NCBI GenBank assembly: GCA_009176605.1
Contig: SEYY01012619.1
Span: forward strand, 10,001-32,500
Reading direction: 5' to 3'
Origin: Armadillidium nasatum
Lineage: Eukaryota > Arthropoda > Malacostraca > Isopoda > Armadillidiidae
DNA length: 22,500 nt
The notes under the pieces are model-generated. The model did not search any database. It saw only the letters and a program-made list of their open reading frames with translations, and was not told the origin of the DNA. Each line of letters begins with the position of its first letter. Within the stretch, counting starts at the first letter, position 1. This document shows positions 15,952-22,500 of this stretch, piece after piece. The position numbers and the translations under genes were made by a program.

Positions 15952-16016
<65 letters not shown>
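15952..16016. repeat. (AAT)n microsatellite
   Basis: About 21 uninterrupted AAT units inside the inverted-repeat element. Confidence 0.97.
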
Positions 16017-16017
<1 letters not shown>

Positions 16018-16078
16018 CATGATTGTTTAAGTTAGGACTTGAATGCTAAAGGTATGACGTTACAAGAATTTATGGTCA

Positions 16079-16500
16079 TGACGTCATAATTTTACAATCG
16101 TATTTAAAAGTGGTAAATAATTCTCAAAAATCAATTGTCTCTAAAATAAAATGTCATGTGATGATGACGTCATGAATGTTTGTGCATGCGTTAGAGCACT
16201 GCGTTGCGTTATTCCGCGCGTCCACCGAATAGGGCGATATGCGGTCGCGTCCCATGTTATTCAGCGTCAGTCGCGCAGCTCGAGCTTGCGCCCGCGAGGG
16301 AGACCCACCCGCGGCTATGGACCTGATAGTCAATAGGAATCGTTGAAAAAAATCTACGGAGATGAAAACCACGTTTTCGGAAAATTCAAAATGACTAGCA
16401 TAAATCCAAAATGGCGGACAGAATTTACGTGGTAAAGAGAAAATCTACGGAAATAAAATCACGTGATGAAGAAATCCAATATGGCGGACGAATGACGTCA
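16079..16500. promoter_or_regulatory. Cluster of TGACGTCA sites and ATGGCGGA boxes
   Basis: Exact 8-bp CRE palindromes lie at 16079-16086, 16165-16172 and 16493-16500, with a one-base variant TGACGTTA at about 16055. AAATGGCGGAC (about 16410) and ATATGGCGGAC (about 16480) resemble the YY1 core ATGGCGG. Sequence around both boxes repeats (AATCTACGGA and AAATCCAAWATGGCGGA). Binding is inferred from motif likeness only. Confidence 0.4.
16178..16270 (+). ncRNA. Possible tRNA-derived SINE head
   Basis: GCGTTAGAGCACTGCG (about 16188-16203) matches the D-arm of many tRNAs, where GGTTAGAGCAC-GC is common (A box). About 50 bases on, GGTCGCGTCCC resembles a decayed B box (GGTTCGANTCC). The stretch is clearly GC-rich against its neighbours. 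There is no clear tail or target duplication and the cloverleaf is not convincing, so at most it is a diverged SINE head. Confidence 0.3.
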
Positions 16501-16504
16501 TAAT

Positions 16505-17375
<871 letters not shown>

Positions 17376-17395
17376 TTACCATCCAAGATATTGAT

Positions 17396-17406
17396 GGTTC
17401 GATTCC
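17396..17406 (+). promoter_or_regulatory. Perfect RNA polymerase III B-box match
   Basis: GGTTCGATTCC fits the B-box consensus GGTTCGANTCC exactly, as in the T-arm of a tRNA or tRNA-derived SINE. No A box or cloverleaf is present, because the upstream part is the (TA)n array. It could be the stump of a SINE or tRNA relic, or chance. Confidence 0.25.
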
Positions 17407-17472
17407 CAGTATAGCAGACTTAGAAATTCAAAATATTTTAATCCACGAGCAGTTAGTGGATTTTAAAAGATT

Positions 17473-18156
<684 letters not shown>

Positions 18157-18927
18157 GATTTATTTTTTAAAATATGTGAACAAACAGGAATAAATATCGA
18201 TTCATGGGCTACAAACTGCTACAGGTTGTCACCTTGTCGGCTGAAGCAAGTGTCCTACCATTTTATTAAATTGCAGATACCTTCAGTGAAGAAGGTTCGT
18301 GATTGGCTGCGGAATCCTTATCCAATAAAATTCAAGACCTCGGATTGATTCGTGAACTAGAACTCTTGAGAGTTGTTGACAGTGAGTTAAGGATATGAAA
18401 ATCGTAGGACGACAGGTCTGGGATATACTAGGGATGTCAAGGAACTAACAGAGGAAGCGCCAAAGTAATCCTAACACATTGTTGCGACATGAGGGCAGGT
18501 GTTGCTGCAAAACAGAACAAAAAATCGTTTCATATCATACCAGTGGCTTACCCTCTATGGCCGTTTTGACATTACGTAATGTAGTGCAGTATGTGCTTGC
18601 TCTGACCGTAATGTATTTGCTCATCAGCTCCAAAAAATAATGAGCCATTCTCGTATTAGAAACACAGCAGCATCAATCTTCCAGCTCTTTTGGAGGAATG
18701 AGCGCATTCTGGGCTTGGAGAGGACGGGAGCTGGCATTCCATACTCATCCTCTTTGAGAATGGAATCTCTGGCCATAATCTTGGAGGGAAATTGTTCCTC
18801 ATTTGCGTGGCAAAGAAGCAGATGGTCCAAGTAAGCATGAGAGCCCATTGATCTCAAACCTTGTTATATCCCAATTGTTAATGGAGAATGACCCTAAAAC
18901 ATTTTTTTATTAAAAAAAATTCTCATC
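18157..18927. other. Moderate-GC stretch with a possible lone exon
   Basis: Nothing firm. 18628-18832 is open on both strands (about 65 codons plus, 77 codons minus). On the plus strand it sits between an acceptor-like TTGCTCATCAG and a donor-like CAA/GTAAGC, so it could be an exon or exon relic. No domain is recognised. The rest shows no gene. Confidence 0.25.
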
Positions 18928-19167
18928 TCACGGGGATTGCCTATTCGAATTAGCTCTATTACTCACAAACAAAGTTGCCACAATGTCACTGGTAAAAATT
19001 CGGCTATTTTCCCCAACAAGGTTGTCAATGGCGGTGATCGAATCCATTTTAATGGCTAATTGCGCTTGACCAGGTGTCGACTTTCCCTCCGGGCTCACAA
19101 ATCTTTTACGAAATTCACTACAAAATAGAACAAAAAACAGATACTTATTTCCAAATATATCCTTCAT
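18928..19167 (-). pseudogene. Relic of a mariner-like transposase DNA-binding region
   Basis: A 79-codon minus-strand frame contains F-R-K-R-F, then G-K-S-T-P-G-Q-A-Q and I-x-x-I-D-N-L-V-G-E-N-S-R-I-x-x-x-x-I-V-A-T-L-F-V-S. That spacing resembles the link between the two helix-turn-helix motifs of mariner (mos/SETMAR-type) transposases, where a PGQA or SGRP turn precedes D-x-L-I-R-x-x-R-R-x-T. The second helix-turn-helix breaks off after F-V-S and no catalytic DDD domain follows, so only a small dead fragment remains. I rely on remembered family patterns; a profile search would settle it. Confidence 0.4.
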
Positions 19168-19350
19168 TCGATGATAATTTCGCCTATTTGAACTTCTGTC
19201 TTCAAAAACTGAATAACTGTTTTCTGGGCCTGTTTAGACGAATCAAAGTTTTAATTTTTTTACAGTTCACCACCACTCAAGGGCAGAGCCCATTTCAAAG
19301 AGGGGCCATATGCAAATAAAAAAGAGGAAGAAAACCACTCAGAACCGAAA

Positions 19351-19752
19351 TTAAGGCACATCCCTAAGGTGGGCACGGGCGAAAGTCTTGAAGGGAGAAT
19401 GATTATATACAGGAGGAAAAATAAATGATGGTAGAGAGTTCCACAGAACAGAGATGGTTGTAAAGAAGGAGGTACCACAACGAGCAAGCATGGTGTTTGC
19501 AGCATCCCCCACATCTTTTGTGCAACGAGGGCAACGCAATGGTGAGGGAATGCGAGAGGCCAATTCTTTCGAGCACCTGCCATTGTAGTACCTATAAAAA
19601 ACAGATTGTTCGCCAACGTCACGTCGCAGAGATAGAGAGTCAAGAGAGTTTGAAAGTAAGGGACAGTTTATTAATATTTTAGCTTTAGACTCAACCCTCT
19701 CCAGATGAGTAGAGGAACCGGAGCCTCCCCAAATGTGACAGCAGTACTCCAT
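19351..19752 (-). pseudogene. C-terminal part of the LINE E ORF2 protein
   Basis: An open 133-codon stretch with M-E-Y-C-C-H-I-W-G-G-S-G-S-S at its start, N-C-P-L-L-S-N-S-L in the middle, and the conserved L-W-N-S-L-P block near the end, stopping at 19351. It matches the C-terminus of LINE B almost block for block and shows what LINE B's frame was before its one-base insertion. The upstream RT domain lies in other, broken frames. Confidence 0.9.
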
Positions 19753-20882
19753 ACAAAAGCGAATAGGCCCCTTATATAATTGGAGTAAGAAAAAAATTTA
19801 CTCGACCTGAATAGTACTCCCATCTTCTTAGAGGAAGCCTTAGAAACCGTTGTGATATTTGGTCTCTAAGATAGTTCATTGTTTATGTTTAGAATATTAC
19901 AGGTCAGAAGGAAGAGCCATCGAAGAAGAAAATAAAGTTGGGAGGGTTAGAAGAATGTAGAGTTGAATCATCAGTATATGAGTGAACGTAGAAAGGAATA
20001 GAGTTGAGAATATTATTAATGAAAAGAAAGAATAAAGTTCCAGATAAAAGAGAACCCTGAGTAATACCACAATTGACAGGAAATGAGGAAGAGGTCGATC
20101 ATCTACAAGTGCCTAAATGGAATGATCTGAGAGAAAACTAAACGAGAGTAAGAAAAAAGAAGAAGGGAACCCAAAGGAAGGGAACTTGGGGAACAGAGAC
20201 ACATGCCATATCCAGTCAAAAGCCTTGGATATGTCAAGCGTCACCACTCAGGACTCCCCGAAGTCCCTAAGGGCAGAAAACCCTAAATCGGTAAGATAGA
20301 AAGTATGTCACCAGTTGATCTCGAACGACGAAAATCATACGGATGATCTGAGAGAAGAGAATGAGACTCCAAATGATCCAGGAAATGAGAATTGAGGAGA
20401 GTTTCAAAAAATTTAGACAGAACACAAGTAGGGATCAGAGTGGCTACCTTTTACGGGATCGGTTGAACATATGGGCGCTTCCAACACTGAGAAAAAGTAT
20501 TATTATTAAGGCAAAGAGAATATAACTGAATGAAAACAGGCATTAACTTGAAAGTACACTATCTCAAAACACAAAGGGGAACGACATCTGGGCCACTGAC
20601 CTTCCAGATGTTCATAGATTTAAAGATCCCAAGCACCTGATAATGAATAATCACAGGTAGAGACACGGGACACCTGAGAGGAAAAAGGGTAGGAGAAGAG
20701 ACGCCAGAATAAAGCAGAGTGGAATTAGATGAAAATAGAAGGTCGAAGAGATTAACTTTTTCAGAGGCATATAGCGCAGGAAAGGCAGATTTGCAGAAGT
20801 TATTAGAGATATTTTTGACTAGAGACCAGAAAATTTTATCAGTAGGAGAACCATGGAGGTCATCTCATTTCCTTTTGGTGAA

Positions 20883-21870
20883 GGGGAGGGTTCGGTTTAA
20901 AATTTTTTTTTATTATTTGAGCGGTTTGGGTGAAATTTTCTGTGTATATAGCTTTTTTCCCGGTGAAAAAAGCTTCATTTTTAGTGTTTTTATGAGTCTA
21001 TAACGGTTTCATAGTTATTAGTGGTCATAACTCAACAAAAAAAAGAAATAGCGGGAAAAAAATATTTTTCCACATGAGATGAAAATTGGCCTAAGCCATC
21101 TTAGCCCCAATCTCTTTAATCAGCTGGAAGCGATTTTTGATATCACGTTCAAAAAAAGAGGTATAATCAGTCAAATTGTTTTTTGAAAAATTTGTTACCC
21201 TTTCGGAGAAAAAAATTATTTAAAAAAAATTCTCTCCAGGAATTTTGATTAAATTTAGACATTGTTTAGAGGAGAGATAGGTCTACAACATTTATTTAGA
21301 GCATTATTAAATGCTATTTGTTTGAAGGAAGGTATAGCCTCTCAAACTTTTAAAATTTTTGAAAATTTTCTAAAAATGGACCTTTTTTGAGAGATCATAT
21401 CTCGGAACAAACAAATTAGATCGAACAAAGTATATAAAAGAATTTGTAGCCCCAACACTCCTCTATAAGTGTGCCAAAATTTATTTACGTAGTAATTATA
21501 CTTTTTTTTTTTAATATTTTTCCTCAAAAATTTGAAATTTTTTTTTTCAAAAAATAATTTCTTTTGATAGTGAGTCAGTCTTGGACTAATACTGTTTTTT
21601 GTGTAACTCTGGGAGGAAAATTCTATCAAAGGTTTTTGTAGCCAATAGAATAAGGAACATATTTTCCAAATTTCAGAAAAAAATTTTTTTTTATGTGGCT
21701 TCACCGTAGATTTAAATTTTGAAAAACATTCCCAAATAAGTGCTAAACATTAAATTCCTCGTAAAAACGTTAGGAATCGACTATTTTCGTCGGGTAAAAA
21801 GCTATATATACTGAAATTTTCTGGAGAATCGGATAAAAAAAATTTTTTTCTCCTAAACCGAACCCTCCCC
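20883..21870. mobile_element. 988-bp inverted-repeat DNA element (MITE-like) inserted in LINE E
   Basis: The ends GGGGAGGGTTCGGTTTA (20883-20899) and its inverted copy (21854-21870) match exactly for 17 bases. Similarity between the arms continues for about 110 bases, with TATATAGCTTTTT about 60 bases in on both sides. LINE E coding sequence resumes on either side, which proves insertion into the LINE. The interior is AT-rich with no transposase. Flanks read GGTGAA and TAATTA, so no clear target duplication is seen and the superfamily is undecided. Confidence 0.8.
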
Positions 21871-22151
21871 TAATTAATTAAAGTGCGCTTATTCCGTAGA
21901 AAATCCATGAAACGATTCCAAGCTGAATGAAAACTAGCAAGAGTGATAGGAGATGGAGTTTTTTTCATTCACGATAATCATTGTCCCTCTCCCGAAGGAC
22001 AAGAGAACAATTGCCATCGAACCATGGATTTCGAGGAGAAAAAGATTTTCTTTAAGATGGAATCTACCTTTTCATCAGAGACAGAGGCGTCCCCCTAGAG
22101 AAAGCAGGATTCATTCCAATGGTAGTTATCAAAGAAGCGACGCATTGCCCC

Positions 22152-22500
22152 CTAATTAGCCCGATTGAAGATCCAGAAAGTACGTTTAGGACAAGTGGAA
22201 AAAGTTGGATAGAAAGGATTATAATTAGGTGCTATAAGATTATGGTCAGAGTTACCGATAGGAGAGAAAATGGTGTGTTTATATCTAGAAGGAATAGTTG
22301 TGAAGAATAAATCAAGTGTGTTCAAGAACTGGTTAGGACGATCTGAAATGTGTATGGGTTCCCTAATCAACTGCTCCAGATCGTTGAGAATGCTGAATGA
22401 TTTGGGCTCCTTCCTACCTGTATCAGTATGAGAGGAGCCCGATCACTCAGTGTGGTGTACGATGAAATCCTCTAAATAGAGGATTTTAGTGTCTGGATGA
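22152..22500 (-). pseudogene. ORF2 endonuclease (APE) C-terminal half of LINE E
   Basis: The minus-strand frame from about 22480 carries a V-H-H-T-E-W-like block after E-D-F (usual form G-D-F-N), then N-D-L-E-Q-L-I, N-T-L-D-L-F-F-T and N-S-D-H-N-L-I. The catalytic Ser-Asp-His codons are at 22242-22250. In the expected G-D-F-N motif the Asn reads Ile, so a catalytic or structural residue is changed. The domain runs off the window on the right. Confidence 0.82.

Larger units (their letters stand above)
19258..22500 (-). mobile_element. LINE copy E: long decayed Jockey-type element, split by a DNA transposon
   Basis: Minus-strand order from the right edge is: endonuclease (22500 to about 22150), linker (about 22150-21871), an inserted element (20883-21870), linker resuming with W-S-L-V-K-N-I-S-N-N-F (about 20800), and an S-G-P-D block (about 20595). 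RT fingers follow (about 20340-20490), then motif A L-D-I-S-K-A-F-D (about 20220-20240), a changed active site, the C-terminus (19351-19752) and the 3' UTR with GGGCTCTGCCC (about 19280-19300). The active site reads Y-T-D-D (19967-19978) instead of Y-A-D-D. Stops and a deletion after the active site make it dead. It is of the LINE B subfamily and continues past the window's right edge. Confidence 0.93.

Noticed and set aside
18640..18834. 64-codon plus-strand frame as a definite exon
   Set aside because: Only weak splice-like edges support it and the opposite strand is open as well, so it is kept as a low-confidence note.
21342..21704. 120-codon Lys/Phe-rich minus-strand frame
   Set aside because: It lies in the AT-rich interior of the inserted DNA element, is built from A/T homopolymers, and has no domain.

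Overview
The window looks like eukaryotic, repeat-dominated intergenic DNA. The extreme density of dinucleotide microsatellites (mainly TA, also GA, CA, ATT and TAA) together with many Jockey-type non-LTR retrotransposon fragments is most like a crustacean genome, penaeid-shrimp-like. That assignment is inference; no marker gene proves it. I see no intact host gene. Nearly every coding stretch is a broken mobile-element gene or an unassigned relic.

Layout. 300-1600 (minus): very decayed LINE copy F, with a (GA)n tract grown inside it. 1876-2056: (CA)n then (TA)n. 2057-4289 (plus): LINE A. 4290-4382: (TA)n. 4383-5761 (plus): LINE B, the best-preserved reverse transcriptase. 5762-7003: (TA)n, (ATT)n, a hAT-like terminus and a 300-bp (TA)n. 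7004-8029: non-coding DNA with a 33-bp near-perfect hairpin. 8030-9180: nested tandem repeats and a DNA-transposon-like end. 9181-9540 (minus): LINE C, internally deleted. 9541-9687: (TA)n. 9688-11655 (plus): LINE D.

11655-17229 holds the most interesting structure. It is a 5.6-kb unit bounded by two diverged inverted repeats of about 0.7 kb. It encloses three decayed, unrecognised genes: one leftward (12931-13655) and two rightward (14294-15063 and 15226-15658). Between the divergent genes lies a tandem-repeat control-like region, and the unit carries six exact TGACGTCA palindromes. It looks like a degenerate long-inverted-repeat DNA transposon or an integrated small DNA-virus-like element that I cannot match to a known family.

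17228-18078: three (TA)n arrays. 18079-19257: short unassigned relics and a mariner-like transposase fragment. 19258-22500 (minus): LINE E, split by a 988-bp inverted-repeat DNA element at 20883-21870.

The LINE pieces fall into two subfamilies (A, C, D, F and B, E) by protein similarity. All are truncated, deleted or mutated, so none appears able to move by itself. Microsatellites sit at most LINE breakpoints, which may reflect insertion into TA-rich targets, expansion after insertion, or assembly joins.
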